This document shows positions 11,410 to 23,653 of a stretch of DNA of 64,000 nucleotides, piece after piece; the stretch's first letter is position 1, and every line of letters begins with the position of its first letter. The translations under genes were made by a program, and so were the position numbers. Source of the stretch: Pseudovirgaria hyperparasitica (Eukaryota > Ascomycota > Dothideomycetes > Acrospermales > Acrospermaceae); the NCBI RefSeq assembly GCF_010093815.1, contig NW_022985549.1:1261446-1325445 (forward strand), written 5' to 3'. The notes under the pieces were generated by a model. That model saw nothing but the letters and a program-made list of their open reading frames with translations, was not told the DNA's origin and searched no databases.

Positions 11410-12861
11410 TCACACATCATCTATGCCCACTCCAACCCACCTAGATGGTATGGAGAAACCTTTCGTCAGCTGCACCGTTTCCGTAGATTCGGTTTTGCGT
11501 GGTGGGAGCCAGATGCGAGCTTTGCCAACAGCTTTGGTATCGAGCTTTCCCTCGCGGCGCATGTTCATCTCTAGTACGATGACACGTAGAAAATCTCCGT
11601 TCTCGCGGGGTTCACGTTGGCGGACCGTTGGGTCGGAGGATAGTGCACGGCCTGCATCGGCTCGAGGATCCACTGTACCGCGTCGGCGACCTTTACTGCG
11701 GCCTCGACGATCATAGGTCTGCAGCTGTATCATAGGAGCTTCATAGATGGAAGGGTCATTTGTCTCGTGTATTTGCATTGAGAGCTCGGTCGGGGAGAGC
11801 GGATTGAGATATCGGCGGAGAGCAGCAGTTGGAACGCCTTCTGATAGCTTCGGGCGCATTTCAGAAGTGAAGCCAGGGTATAGAATTGATCGCGTGAGGA
11901 GATCTTCTGGTGGTATTGAAGGTGCGGTGAAGTTAGAGAATGATTTGGCGGCTGATTTGAGAGCCTGTAAGGATGCTGTTAGGTTGGATTTGAAACTGGA
12001 TCGAGCCTTGACTGGCTTGTGTGATACATTCGCGAGCTCGGACTCGTCGATTTCGATTGTGGCCGAGTATTCGTCTAGGTTGTAGTGTAACAGAGGATGA
12101 TCAAGTACGCAGTCTTCTTTGGGTGGTGATGATACGCTCTTCTCTCGACGCATAGACTGTGGTGTTGCGGGATTCGCGGTGCCCCAAGATGACAGAGACT
12201 GCGTGTCTGCATCCAGAGAAGGTATTGAGTTCAAAGAGTCGCTAGAAATGGATCGTGATGATACCGTCCGCGATTCTTTCTCACTGCCTGAATCGAGGCT
12301 AAGAATGTCGTCGTTCTCTCCATCCTCGGTTCTTTCTAGCAGTACATCCATGGGTGAGCCATTCTTGAACGAAGGTGTCTTCTCGTTATCTTTCCTCCAT
12401 TCTTCTACTAGCTCATCTATGGATATTTTCCGGTCGGAAGGTGTGGTACGTTTGCGAGACGGGCGATGCGGTCGGAGAGGAATGGATGTGACGGCGAGAA
12501 GGGCTGCAACAGCAGGAGGGACACCATCTGATCGATGGTTCCGGGGCATGGTAGATGGTCGATCAACGTGGTGACCTTTGATTCTCGTGCTTTGAGTCGT
12601 GGCAGGTCCATGAAGTCCTGAACGCTGTGGAACTGCCATGGATGGCATAGAGGGTTTCCGTTGAGGCACGGCAATGGGAGGCGTTCGTGGTCGCTCGTCT
12701 TGTTGGGCCATGACATCCTGCTTATCTAGTGGAATTATCTTTTTAGGTGACTGCGTTCTTGAACGGTTTGCTTTCATTGGGCCCTTCTCGTCGCTGAGCA
12801 CCCGATCTGAAGGTCGACGTTGAACGTGTTTGAAACTCCGGGGTACCAGCATGCTGAGCAT
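11410..12861 (-). CDS. Conserved-looking fungal protein of unknown function (483 aa)
   Basis: A single uninterrupted reading frame of 483 aa. The first ~270 residues are Ser/Pro/Arg-rich and look disordered, with an acidic Ser-rich patch (DILSLDSGSEKESR). The C-terminal ~90 residues look folded and conserved: DFLRVIVLEMNMRREGKL, then GKARIWLPPRK, ending PSRWVGVGIDDV. That pattern suggests a short C-terminal domain carried on a disordered regulatory leader, as in many uncharacterised Pezizomycotina proteins; this is inference. There is no signal peptide or membrane segment. Two in-frame ATGs lie 9 nt apart at the start, and I took the first. I see no catalytic motif and do not assign a role. 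Confidence 0.75.
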   Translation of the reverse strand: MLSMLVPRSFKHVQRRPSDRVLSDEKGPMKANRSRTQSPKKIIPLDKQDVMAQQDERPRTPPIAVPQRKPSMPSMAVPQRSGLHGPATTQSTRIKGHHVDRPSTMPRNHRSDGVPPAVAALLAVTSIPLRPHRPSRKRTTPSDRKISIDELVEEWRKDNEKTPSFKNGSPMDVLLERTEDGENDDILSLDSGSEKESRTVSSRSISSDSLNSIPSLDADTQSLSSWGTANPATPQSMRREKSVSSPPKEDCVLDHPLLHYNLDEYSATIEIDESELANVSHKPVKARSSFKSNLTASLQALKSAAKSFSNFTAPSIPPEDLLTRSILYPGFTSEMRPKLSEGVPTAALRRYLNPLSPTELSMQIHETNDPSIYEAPMIQLQTYDRRGRSKGRRRGTVDPRADAGRALSSDPTVRQREPRENGDFLRVIVLEMNMRREGKLDTKAVGKARIWLPPRKTESTETVQLTKGFSIPSRWVGVGIDDV

Positions 12862-13480
12862 CAGATATGGGATAGCGCAAGTCGTGCTAGGAAGCGGTCG
12901 TCCTTAGATCGAGTGGATATGGACGTTATGCGAGGGGCCGAATGGGCTGAAAGATAGCAGTATGATGATGGCATACGTGGGGTGGGCACTGTGGATTATG
13001 GTCGCAGGGATCTGTGATATGTGCATATGGCAGTCGAGAGCCGGTGTTCTGAGTGATGGTGGATGTAGAATATGAAGGGTTGAGTGAACGAGCGTGAGAT
13101 GAGGTGAGGTGAGGTGAAGGCGACAGCCAAGGCAAAGTATAGGATGTGGCTTGAGAGCAGCAATGGAGGAAAGGATGTATAATGTCTAGCCTCCGTCGGC
13201 CGGGGGCGATATAAACGGCATATAGTGACAGGAAGGGACACGGGGCAGAGTGAGGCAGCAGCTTATCGGAAGCATACTAAGCAGAGCGCGGAATACAACG
13301 GGCGTGGAGGTGTCTTTAGGCAAGACAAGAATAAGATGCAGACGCAGATATTAGTTTATCTGTGTGTGTGCGTGTATATGAGTCTGTGCGAATGGAGGAT
13401 GAGAAAGAAGGATAAGTGAAGAGGATGAGGATTGGGAGGATCCATGCACATACGACCAGGCAGGGATGGCAAGAGTTTTT

Positions 13481-13491
13481 GGGGGGGGGGG
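13481..13491 (+). repeat. Poly-G run with nearby G-tracts
   Basis: Eleven consecutive G residues, followed within 10 nt by a G5 tract. The cluster can form a G-quadruplex on the plus strand. It lies about 620 nt upstream of the minus-strand start codon at 12861. Confidence 0.9.
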
Positions 13492-13782
13492 AGATGGGGG
13501 ACAGCGAATAGGCTGTGACGCAGATAAGCTGAGAGCGTGGCCAGTGGGTGGTGGCAGTAATCGAGGGACCCCCATTGCATCGCCCGTGTCCACCTGCAGT
13601 TTAGGGTGGGTGGAGCGGCTGGGCAGCCCTGGGCGACCTCATAGCTAAAGTAAGGTTACGTAGGGTTAATAGGTGGGTGGTGATGGCTAATGCCGGGGCT
13701 GTGACTGCAGCTACTCAGCTACCTAAGCGCGACTAAGCCCTGATTGACTGTCGCGTGTGCTGGCGCAAGCTGAGTCCGCCGG

Positions 13783-13809
13783 CGCTGGTCTCGCTGGTCT
13801 CGCTGGTCT
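13783..13809 (+). repeat. Tandem 9-bp repeat, three copies
   Basis: The unit CGCTGGTCT is repeated three times without change. It is a small tandem duplication in non-coding DNA. Confidence 0.9.
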
Positions 13810-16800
13810 GGCCTTGGCTGGAAGGTCGGCTTGAGCGTTCTCTCAACTGCACATATTAGGTTCCATCTGCTAGAATCTAATACCCTATCTAGCACCCAGG
13901 CTATTATCATCATTACCCTCGTCCTACGCATTCTAAGCCCATTCCTTTTGCATGTTTTCTTATTTGTCCTTTTCTCCACCCACTCTGCTGTGATTTTACC
14001 GCCGGGCCCTTGGGCTGCAACAAGAAGGTAGTCACTATCTCCATCTGCCTGCAACCGTTGCGAGTACCACGGCCACGTTTCACCTGCAGAAAGCAGACGA
14101 TAAGCCACCAGAAAGGTCCTCCGGTGTCAGCGGCAGGCTGCAGTTGGAAGTTTGGGAGCGTCCACGCTTGACCGGCACTGGCACTGGTGGCCACGCGCGT
14201 CCCAGTCCCAGAGACACACACTTGACACTCGCTTCCGGCGCTGTGAGCTGGAGAAGCTACCTATGTAGGCGTGGACGAGCGCGAATACCTAATGTGTTGG
14301 TTAGCGAATATGTCTTCAGGTATGATGAGAAAACAGCCATGGCTGTCTCTATGTCAACGGCGTTGGTGAACTATCCCAGGGTCAAACAAGAGATCTAGAG
14401 TCAGAGTCAAGAGTCAGAGAGCATCAGGTTCAACAGACCCTGAGCAACATCTAAGGTATCACTAACCAGGTCATCCATGGCAGGAACGTACGGCGGACCG
14501 GGTTGCTCTCTCCTTACCCGTCTCCCGCGCGCGGTGACATGTCCGCCGTGCTTCTTCACCGATAATGACATGCATCGCGGTCAAAGAAGTCACCGCTCAA
14601 CTGTCAACTCTCTCTACATGCTACTAATGTTCATCATGGCTGGCTGACAGTCTGCTTGTCTGCTGCTGTCATGTACGAATACGGACAAGTATCTGCAACG
14701 AATTGAACAGAGAATTCGGAAATATTCGTCGTCTTCGGTCAGCAGAGAGCTTGGCGCTGCAAAACACTGAGGTGATCGAACAGAGTACACCTATGTTATC
14801 CATCCAACCAATCCTCATTGCTCCGGTCTCACAGGTCACGAGCTTCTCTTCAGCATTATTTTCTTATCTCTGACGAACCCGAACCTCGCTGTCGCTGCAC
14901 AACACCATCATCTGGCACACTACACCCCACACTTTGCCGTTATCTTCCGTACCCTGTTGCATTCTTGTTGCCCATCCCCATCTGTCCATGGATCCATGGA
15001 TTCCTGGAGATGCTTGCGTGCCTGATTATGCTGTCTACAGACAACGCCAAACGATGTGGTAGACTTATTGAACTACACCTTCTTACAATGATATGCACCG
15101 TCACCTTCACGTCATTGCTGCTCGGTAGCACTCGTCCTAGACTTCTAGTCAAGTCCAGTCACAACTAATCACAACACTATTATCAATGGGAATCGTTCGT
15201 TACAGGCCCTAAATTCCATTACTACTCGCAGTCGTTTTTCGGTCAAACATCATCACACAGTACACAATACGTGCACTGCTCAGGGCTCTTGCAGTCAGTT
15301 GCAGCTCGGAGAATACCAATCCCCAATCATTGTTTGCGCTACAAGACACGTTACATGGACAACTCATTGCATTTGCGCCATAATCTCTGGTGTTTACAGG
15401 GGGCGAGAGAATTTTGCTTTCTTCTTGTGTGCGCTTGATCCGCTGGCAAGGCATACATACTATCATTGCGTCTGTTTGCTGGAGCTCCTTCGGTGTCTTT
15501 ATGGGTACCAAAAATCTTACCGATGATGCACTTCTGCCCTATGGTGTCTTGGCCACGACACTGAGGAATTTCTCGGTCCACCGACCATGGTGCAAATTTG
15601 ATCGTCTTTTTTTCTGGTCGCTTTCCATCGATCGCGCTCTGACCTGTGAATTGTAACCAATTATGAATGCGCTAATACGCATCTGCATTATGAGACATGA
15701 GCAAAGTGCTCGTACCAACAGAGACTTGCATGCGTCATACTCGTTAGATATGCACTACTAACCATTAGACATAACCGAGCTTGGGCTGTCACGAGGACTG
15801 GTCTTGACTCTTGAGTTTTCCATACAGAAGAACAAATTCATGCCGACTAACTAGGTCTCTCAGATCTCTAGGCGCACGGCGCAACTGGCCGACGATAGAC
15901 AGACTGAGTACAGCTCCGCATTACGCGTCTCGTGACCAAACTGGGCGTCTGGCACGAGCTGCCATCTTCACACGGTCCGGATCTTTTCGTCCCATGGTTC
16001 AACTCTGTCTCCGGCCGAGCCTACGCACTCTTTCGTGCACCATCACCTGACGTGCTGATAAGGTGAGAAATCATGCCAACGGCACCACCAACCAATCGCT
16101 ATGGCATCGGAACCGTATCGCTTAAATAAGGTTTCACATCAGTCCGCTCCTGATTGGTCGGCGATATGCAGATGTATATATATGTGTCCATGAGACACAT
16201 TGCATTTCGGAATCACGCGAAGTGCCAGATCTCATTTCATGTCCTCCGAAGTCTCAGCTAGACTAACTGATTGATACGATGTAGCTATCAGAGCTATATC
16301 AAGGTTTACACTCTGATTGTGACTGGTAGATCTTATAATAGATAACAGGTAATATCCCGGGCCGCACACTACTCATGAAAGTATTGCGGGGTCGAAGCAC
16401 CCTCTCAAATGTTATTGCCAAGCCCGCTGTCAACATACATGTCAGTCGATAGTGGGATGTACCCACGGATAGTATAACCCACCCTTCTAACAATCAAACA
16501 ATGTTCAACTATCCACCTGCAGCTTCAAGAACGTCCGTCCCGTTCTCCACTCACTCAACCATAAATCCAGACCAACCCGAACCAAACCACAAAGCTCCTC
16601 TCACACCTTCTGCCCAAAGCGTACAACGTACAACATATAAAATATAACATATAACATTTCCAAAGATTTGAAAGCTCCGTTGTACGTACGTAGCCGCCGT
16701 CAACTTCCCACGCCTGCGCTCGACGAAAAGTATGTCCCCATTGCCATGTATTTCCCTTTACTGTGCACCTTTGGCATACGTCCTGTCTAGGTGGGCAGTC

Positions 16801-18017
16801 CTGGATATTCCCTATTTACAGGCCTCATTCACTGAAGTCTTGGCGCGCTGAAACACGATTCTATGCAAGACAATACTATCGAAGCATCGGTTCTATCCTA
16901 GGAAGAGAACACTTCCTATCAAGAGAGGAAATATACTTCATCGTACGATAATTGCTGCTGCTTGAATGCATTCCTTCTATGTATCCTTCGGTACAACCCT
17001 ACGTGGTACTGAAATCTATGCAATCATATGATTGATGACAATCATTCCGTGTTAGTTGTTCTCGACTTTTGTAGCTCCATATATCCCTAGCATGTTGTAT
17101 ATAAAATGGCATGTAAGCACTAGACCTTTATGTATGCACATGCTATGCTCTAGCAATCATTACGCGAAAAAGGGTTCTTCATTGTGTGTCCTAGGATCGA
17201 TGTTACATAGACAAGATATTATCGTTCGTCAACTGCTACGAACTCAAGCCCATCGAGAGTCTCGCATCATGGTTCGTCCGACACTACAAGGCGCTCTACA
17301 ATGTGAAAAGCATGCATTTACTGTATTCATTTTCATCGATGTGAGCGCCTGGCAGGTATTATGATGGGAAATGACACGCGCAAAGTACGGCACATGAGGA
17401 GGTAGGGAGACCCCAATCATCCACCTGGCATGCCCTTACAGCCCACAACATCACTACGTCACGAATGGATGAAGCTGTGTAATCAATATACCGGCTAATA
17501 CGCAATATAAGAGGATTTAATATCTCTGAAATATACCAATTGTATGTTTTGTAAGGTTGCGGCGAAATTAAGAGCTGTTTTGGGGGTGGTGTGCGTGTGT
17601 GTGTAGGTTAGCCTATATTTATCTGTGTGGTTGGGTGGGATTGATGAGAGAGTAGATAGGAGAGAGGATTTTGCGGTGCTGTGTGATTTTGCCGCTGTTC
17701 GACATTGTGTTTGTTTGCTTGGCCTGTGCGGAGAGAGAAAGGGACAGGTCTGTGGAAAATGATGGCAGAGAGTTGTATATGGCGTGGATATCCCCTAGGC
17801 TGGAATATGTGCCTTCTCAAGGAATGTGGTAGAATGCTGGCTTGCTCGCGTTTTGTGTGGCAGCGTAGCAGCATATACATCGTTACCCAATGCTCAGAAA
17901 CGGCCTCTCTACCACCACTCACGCGTTATGTGGCGAGCTCTTAGTACCGACGACAGAAGTGCTCGCGCCGTACGAGTATGCAGCCGCAACTCTCGCCACG
18001 TAAACACACCGTTTATT

Positions 18018-20195
18018 TCACTTAATAGTCGTCTCAACTAGCGCCCACTGCCTGGCCCAGCCACTCTCGGGATACGCGTCCGGCGTTGCATATTCCACCA
18101 CGCACGCCTCAAACGGCTGGTTCTTCGGACGGTAATCCGTCGGTGCGCCCTCCATACCGTCCTCGCGCTTGATCTCCTCCAGATCACCCCATAGGATGAA
18201 CAGCTTTTCTCTCAGCTCGGCCAAGGCTCTCTTGTCAGCCCGTAGGTCACATGCCGTCACTTTCAGGAGGAATTCGGCTGATTTGGGCGGCACGATGAGT
18301 GTGAACTGCGCAGGTTTGTGTTGTGAGTTGCTGGGTTGGGGATTGGTGGGCGGTAGAGCGTCTTCGACGCGGAGCGCGAAAGCCCATTCCCAGTTCCGAC
18401 GGCCGTGCTGGGAGAGTGTTTGTGTTTGGTATTCAGTGTCTACGTCGTTATCGGAGGTGTCGCAGGCAGTGGGTGGGTTGTATGATGGATCGGAGAGGCA
18501 GTGAGAGAAGTCGGCGAGGGTAGACGGGTAGAAATCTATGACTCGAAGCAGGGTGCGGTAGCGCGCGTTTGTGAAAGGGAGGGACTTAGGGGTGGTGGAT
18601 GGATCCGAGTCGGGAGAAAGCGGTGCGTTGAGATGTGGGCTATTAATGATGTCGGCTGCGGAGGTATACTGTTGGGAAGGGTATGAGGCGACGATGTTCT
18701 GATTCGAAAGGAGTTTGAGAGGTGGCGAGGACTCTGGTTCGTTATTCTGAAGGGATTTGGGAAGATAGTTGGTGTCGTCCAAACGACGAGACTCGTTTTC
18801 TTCGAGCGCTCGTCGCTCCTCTTCCTCTCTTGCCTGGTGAGCCCTCCTCACCTTTTTCTTCTGCTGTCTCGTCTTGTGCGGGACGGGGTTCACAGTTTGC
18901 TGTCGGTTATAGTCGTCCTTGCGTTGGAATAGACGTCTGACAAGTTCATGTTCGTGATTGAGACGGCGGACATTGATTTGGTCTTTACTGATATAGTCTT
19001 CGGACATGCGTGCCTCAAGTTTGTTTTCTTGTGATATCTTAGTTTTGACATTTTTGAGAAAGCAGATGTCACCCTCGCGAAAGTTGTGTATAAGAGCATT
19101 CGAATGTGGTGGCCAAACATCTACACAGATAGTGTATTGGCCCAAAGGTCCATGCCAGCCTTTTTTAGGGCCAATCCCGTAGTCCTGGAGATCTCGGTCT
19201 CCCCCGTGGAGCGCTGTTTCTTCTTCCGGGGACAGGTAGTCGAACAGCATGCTATTAGAGGTGTAATCCGTAGCGTACAGATCCGCACCTTCTCTATGTG
19301 TCCGAGGAAATATTTTCACGATTTCCACAGTCAAGTCGGCATACTGATCCAACCTGAGATCCTTCAGTAACCGAAATTTCATGTTAGTCTTCGTGGTCCC
19401 CGCACTGATAGAAGTCCGTTCATTATTCCTAACAGTTGAAATACTAGCAGTTGTTGCTGGCATGCCATGAATGGCTGGCCACATCTCCCTGGATGACTGG
19501 TGTCCCTGAGACGGGAGGTTTGATGTAGCCCGAGAGAGAGTATTAGATGAGTGTGCATGGGTCTGAGCGGGAGATGGAAATCGATAGTCTGTAACAGAGG
19601 TTTCGCTACGTCGTAAGGCCAGATCGAAAACGTACAGTTGTACCTCCGAAAGAGGTGGCAGTTTGACGTGCATGGGTCCGCCAATAGCTGTCTTATATGT
19701 CACTCTCGTGACCCCACGGGCGATGTCTGCTCTTCGCTTCGGATCTGGAAGGGATGCTTTCGGAAAGACCACTGCCATAGATACTCCATAGTTGAACATA
19801 TAAGTCAGACCATATTGCACATTGCTGTTTTTCTGAAAAGTGTTAGCTCACACCTTCGATGAATGAATTAGTATACCTTTATCTGGGTGAGCATGATAAC
19901 ATCTCCTTTACACAACTCGGGCGTCTTATCAGGCTTCAAGAAGCCTCTGACCTTGAGACCGTAGATGTCTTGCGCAGTTGTGTCCCAGACATTGAAGGTG
20001 AGGACAAAGTCTATAGTATAGGCTGTCAGTGTCTACCACGGTGCACCAAGAAAGTTGCTTACCACCCGTCCGAGTAGTTCCAACATTTCGATCCGTTATT
20101 ATGCCGATGATGTTTACAAGAAACTGGTTAGAAGACCGATTAGTGGCCTGATCGATTGTAACAAAGCCAGTTGGTGGGCTCAAATCGTCTGCCAT
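18018..20195 (-). CDS. POT1: Telomere single-strand binding protein POT1
   Basis: Shelterin subunit that binds the G-rich telomeric overhang and protects chromosome ends. Exons are 20195-20063, 20010-19877 and 19832-18018 (693 aa). The N-terminal OB-fold runs across exons 1-3 (LVNIIGIITD, FVLTFNVWDTTAQDIYGLKV, KGDVIMLTQIK). A linker is followed by the second OB-fold (LTVEIVKIFPR, YATDYTSNSMLFDY, YTICVDVWPPHSN, REGDICFLKNVK). Next comes a basic coiled-coil-prone stretch (KKKVRRAHQAREEEERRA) and a C-terminal domain (NARYRTLLRVIDFYPSTLAD) that in this family contacts Tpz1/TPP1. Introns are 52 and 44 nt. The start codon at 20195 is the only ATG that opens the first OB strand in frame. It is divergent from importin-alpha. 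Confidence 0.93.
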
Positions 20196-20833
20196 GGCGC
20201 CTTAGAAGGCAAGCCCTAAGCACGTGACTAGATCCACTGTACGTTCGATGAGAGGGGTGAAGTCAGCGTGGGAATCTAGCAAGAGCCCGAAAGAGCCCCG
20301 AATCGACTACAAGCACGCGATATTTGTACATCAAGGTCTCCAAGTATGGCCAAACATCCTCAGATTCCAGCTGGTATGGCCACAAACGCGCTACGCGTCC
20401 ACAAAAAGCGCGTCGTCCGAATACAGCAAGGAAACAAGAGCGGTTGAGAGTTATTCCTATGCAAAGGTTGACTAGCCGTCACTCTGAAAGATAAGGAATG
20501 GAGTACTGTTTACATTCCGGACTCCTAGTCTTGGGCGAAGGTAAAGGAACAGCTTTCACTTGCGGACAATAATAATCAAACAATCATATGTTCGTGATCG
20601 TTATGTGCGTCACCCCGTTTAGTTAGCGCAGATTAGTCAAAGGAGGTCGCCCCGCCGTTAGCGGCACACCCGCTCGACCTTTGGCTCTATTCCTGTCCAT
20701 CCATATTTCTTCTCTCATACCCTCTACTACACTCTCTCCACCACCATTCGCTTCTTCCCGTTCGTACAGGGTGTATCAAACATACGAAGAATTATACTCC
20801 CCAGTAAGACATTCATAACGCAGCTTCAGTACA
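20196..20833. promoter_or_regulatory. Shared intergenic promoter of POT1 (-) and importin-alpha (+)
   Basis: A 638-bp gap between divergent start codons. The ~100 nt before the importin start are pyrimidine-rich, as in fungal 5' leaders. The role is inferred from orientation. Confidence 0.5.
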
Positions 20834-22739
20834 ATGGAGAACCGCTTCATCCCCGAACATCGTCGCATGGGCTTTAAGGCAAAGAACGCCTTTAAGCCTG
20901 AAGAGCTGCGTAGACGCCGTGAGGAGCAACAAGTCGAGATCAGAAAGGCAAAGAGAGAAGAAGGCCTCGCAAAACGTCGTGGTATTACTACTCGTGAGGG
21001 TGATGCCCCAGGCGCCTCACTAGGGGCTGCTCCCGACAGCGACGAAGAGGGCGGCAACATTGAAAGTCAGGTAAGTGACTCACTTCTACTTCAGCTCTCC
21101 TGTGCTGTGGAATACGACAATCAATCTATCGTCAAAATCGTCATGGCCTTGCAAATTTTTGCAGCTCGAGAACGCCTCTGGTACTGTGTTGCTAGGTGAA
21201 CCACTGGCTCACTTCAGCCTTAAAGTTCAGGAGTTCGTAGTGACACCCAACAACCCCGACCCACACTTGGTCCACATTTCCTACATTGTAGAACATGGCT
21301 AACCCTGAGCTATATAGCTTAATGAGGAACTCCCTCAGATGGTGAAGGGCGTTTTCTCTGAACAGATCGATGAACAAATCCAAGCAACAACAAAGTTTCG
21401 AAAACTCCTCTCGAAGGAGCGCAACCCCCCAATCGAGCGTGTCATTGAGACCGGTGTAGTCAGCAGATTTGTTGAATTCTTGCGCTCACCCCACACTCTC
21501 GTACAATTTGAGGCCGCATGGGCTCTGACCAACATCGCTTCTGGATCAGCTCAACAAACACAGGTGGTTATCGAAGCAGGTGCAGTGCCAATATTCGTAG
21601 AGTTGCTCAGCAGCCATGAGCCAGACGTTAGAGAGCAAGCAGTATGGGCACTTGGTAACATTGCCGGTGACAGCCCTACCTGCAGGGACTTTGTCCTCGC
21701 GCAAGGTGCTCTGCGACCTTTACTCGCACTGCTCGGAGACAGCCGCAAGTTGAGCATGCTTCGTAATGCGACATGGACCTTGAGCAACTTTTGCCGTGGC
21801 AAAACTCCACAGCCCGATTGGCACACCATTCAGCCTGCACTACCTGTGCTGTCAAAGCTGGTGTACTCGCTCGACGACGAGGTGCTCATCGATGCTTGCT
21901 GGGCTATTTCATATCTGTCTGATGGAGCCAACGATAAAATCCAGGCTGTTATTGAAGCCGGTATTCCCCGTCGTCTTGTAGAGCTGTTGATGCATGCTTC
22001 AACTTCTGTCCAGACCCCCGCTCTGCGCTCCGTCGGCAACATTGTTACCGGAGATGATGTCCAAACACAAGTTATTATCAACTGCGGATCTCTTCCTGCT
22101 CTACTTTCGCTTCTGAGTTCTACAAAGGATGGCATTCGTAAGGAGGCTTGCTGGACGATTTCTAATATTACCGCTGGAAATTCTACACAGATTCAAGCTG
22201 TCATCGATGCTAATATCATTCCTCCCCTCGTTCATCTTCTCCAGAACGGCGATTTCAAGACTCGCAAGGAAGCATGTTGGGCCATCTCCAACGCCACTTC
22301 TGGTGGCCTCCATAAGCCAGAGCAAATCCGCTACCTAGTTTCAAGTGGCTGCATCAAACCACTTTGCGATCTTCTAGCTTGCCCCGATAACAAGATCATC
22401 CAAGTTGCACTCGATGGCCTTGAGAATATCCTTAAGGTCGGTGAGATGGATAAGGACTCTGCGGAAGCCACTGCTGAATCAATCAATCGTTATGCTCTAT
22501 TTATTGAAGAGGTTGGCGGTATGGAGAAGATCCATGACTGCCAGAACAACGCAAACGAAGAAATCTATATGAAGGCTTACAATATCATCGAGAAGTACTT
22601 CTCTGATGAGGAGGATGCTGGTGGTGATATGAACGAGCTCGCCCCTCAACAAGGACAAGATGGATCTTTTGGCTTCGGCGCCCAGCAGCAAACTCAGCAG
22701 CTGAACTTTGCCAACGGTGGTGAGTCCATGGACATGTGA
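20834..22739 (+). CDS. SRP1: Importin subunit alpha (karyopherin alpha)
   Basis: Adaptor that binds classical nuclear localisation signals and carries cargo through the pore with importin-beta. Exons are 20834-21070 and 21318-22739 (552 aa). The N-terminal importin-beta-binding domain is clear ([20 protein letters not shown], then EGLAKRRG). Armadillo repeats follow with the canonical W...N ladder ([66 protein letters not shown]). The acidic, Gln-rich C-terminus is the CAS-binding end. The 247-nt intron is long for this locus and contains a possible 31-nt cassette exon (see findings). High-usage codons (GAG, AAG, CTC) fit a well-expressed gene. Confidence 0.97.
21165..21195 (+). other. Possible 31-nt poison cassette exon inside the importin-alpha intron
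   Basis: It is bounded upstream by TTTTTGCAG and downstream by a GTGAAC donor. Inclusion would put a TAA stop immediately after the join to the next exon (G + CTTAA), so the transcript would be a nonsense-mediated decay target. This is a splice-signal reading only, with no transcript evidence. Confidence 0.3.
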
Positions 22740-23653
22740 TGCGGCACAAATGAAGGTCGAAGACATCCCTTACAATGGGGATATCATTGGCATATTACGC
22801 GTACATGTTGCCGTATACATACCTGTCTCAAGCGAAGTCGGGTCTGTCTTGGTACGTGTCTTTCAGAAGAGCTGAGAAGCCGTACACACCTTACCGCCGC
22901 CATGCCCTCTTTCGCCTCATAATCCCCAAATCTCGCAGCTTCACGAACGGACCAAAACGAGAGAAATTCCTTGGACCATTTTTGGTCATGAGCAATTACG
23001 AGCATCGAAGATTCACCATCATGTATATCCCCTTGAGCTTTTCACAACTCCATCATCATATCCCTGGACGACTTGGTAGTCTCTACCACACGGTGTTAAT
23101 TCGTTCGAAGCTCTGTAGCTATGGTCAACATGGAGGGCATGTCGATAGAATAACGACAAATGAAATACCCTATATAAAACGCGTGCCCACTTACCGCGGA
23201 CTTGGTGTGCTGTATGTTTCATCTGAAGTTCCTCGAAACGTACCTAAATATGTGGCTACCGTATGCACCAAATTGCCTTAGTGTCGTTGACGTGCACGTG
23301 GGCTTGAAACCAAGTCGAGTTTGGGATAGCGCCAATCGGTTTCGAGGGCAACGGAACTCATAACATTGCAGAATCGCGATGATGTACAGCTAAACGCGCG
23401 TTATAGCTTGAGGTACCACCGCACCGAATCTCCCATTCAACATCACTACCATATCTGTTTTCTCCGCCATCTGCCATTCATTCCGCTGCACGTTCGGGCT
23501 CAAGGCTCTAAAAAGGGCTTCTGGTTCTGAGACTGCGACGCCGCACAGTTTTCGTTGCGACTCTTGCGACTTCGACAAGCTTTCCCGCCTTGCATGCAAG
23601 ATTTTGCATGATCGTCTAAAACACATCTCGTGCGCCGTTGGGGCATATCAACA
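22740..23653. other. Intergenic: importin-alpha 3' end and ASE1 promoter
   Basis: A 0.9-kb spacer between two plus-strand genes. The open frame at 22775-23281 (168 aa) starts from a non-ATG codon and has no recognisable motif, so I treat it as a 3' UTR shadow. Confidence 0.5.

Larger units (their letters stand above)
12862..18017. other. 5.2-kb gene-free stretch
   Basis: The largest stretch without a supported gene. It lies upstream of the 11410-12861 gene and downstream of POT1 (both minus strand). It contains an 11-G run (13481-13491), three copies of a 9-bp unit (13783-13809) and a GT-rich patch near 17590-17605. The longest open frames (129 aa near 13719-14108, minus; 116 aa near 14818-15168, plus) lack domain features and extendable splice models, so I leave them out. 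A long 5' leader or a non-coding transcript is possible but not shown. Confidence 0.45.

Noticed and set aside
13719-14221. Minus-strand frames of 129 and 102 aa
   Set aside because: They overlap in different frames and contain the 9-bp tandem repeat (RDQRDQR). No family features.
22775-23281. 168-aa plus-strand frame after importin-alpha
   Set aside because: Opens with a non-ATG codon, has no motif and lies where the importin 3' UTR is expected.
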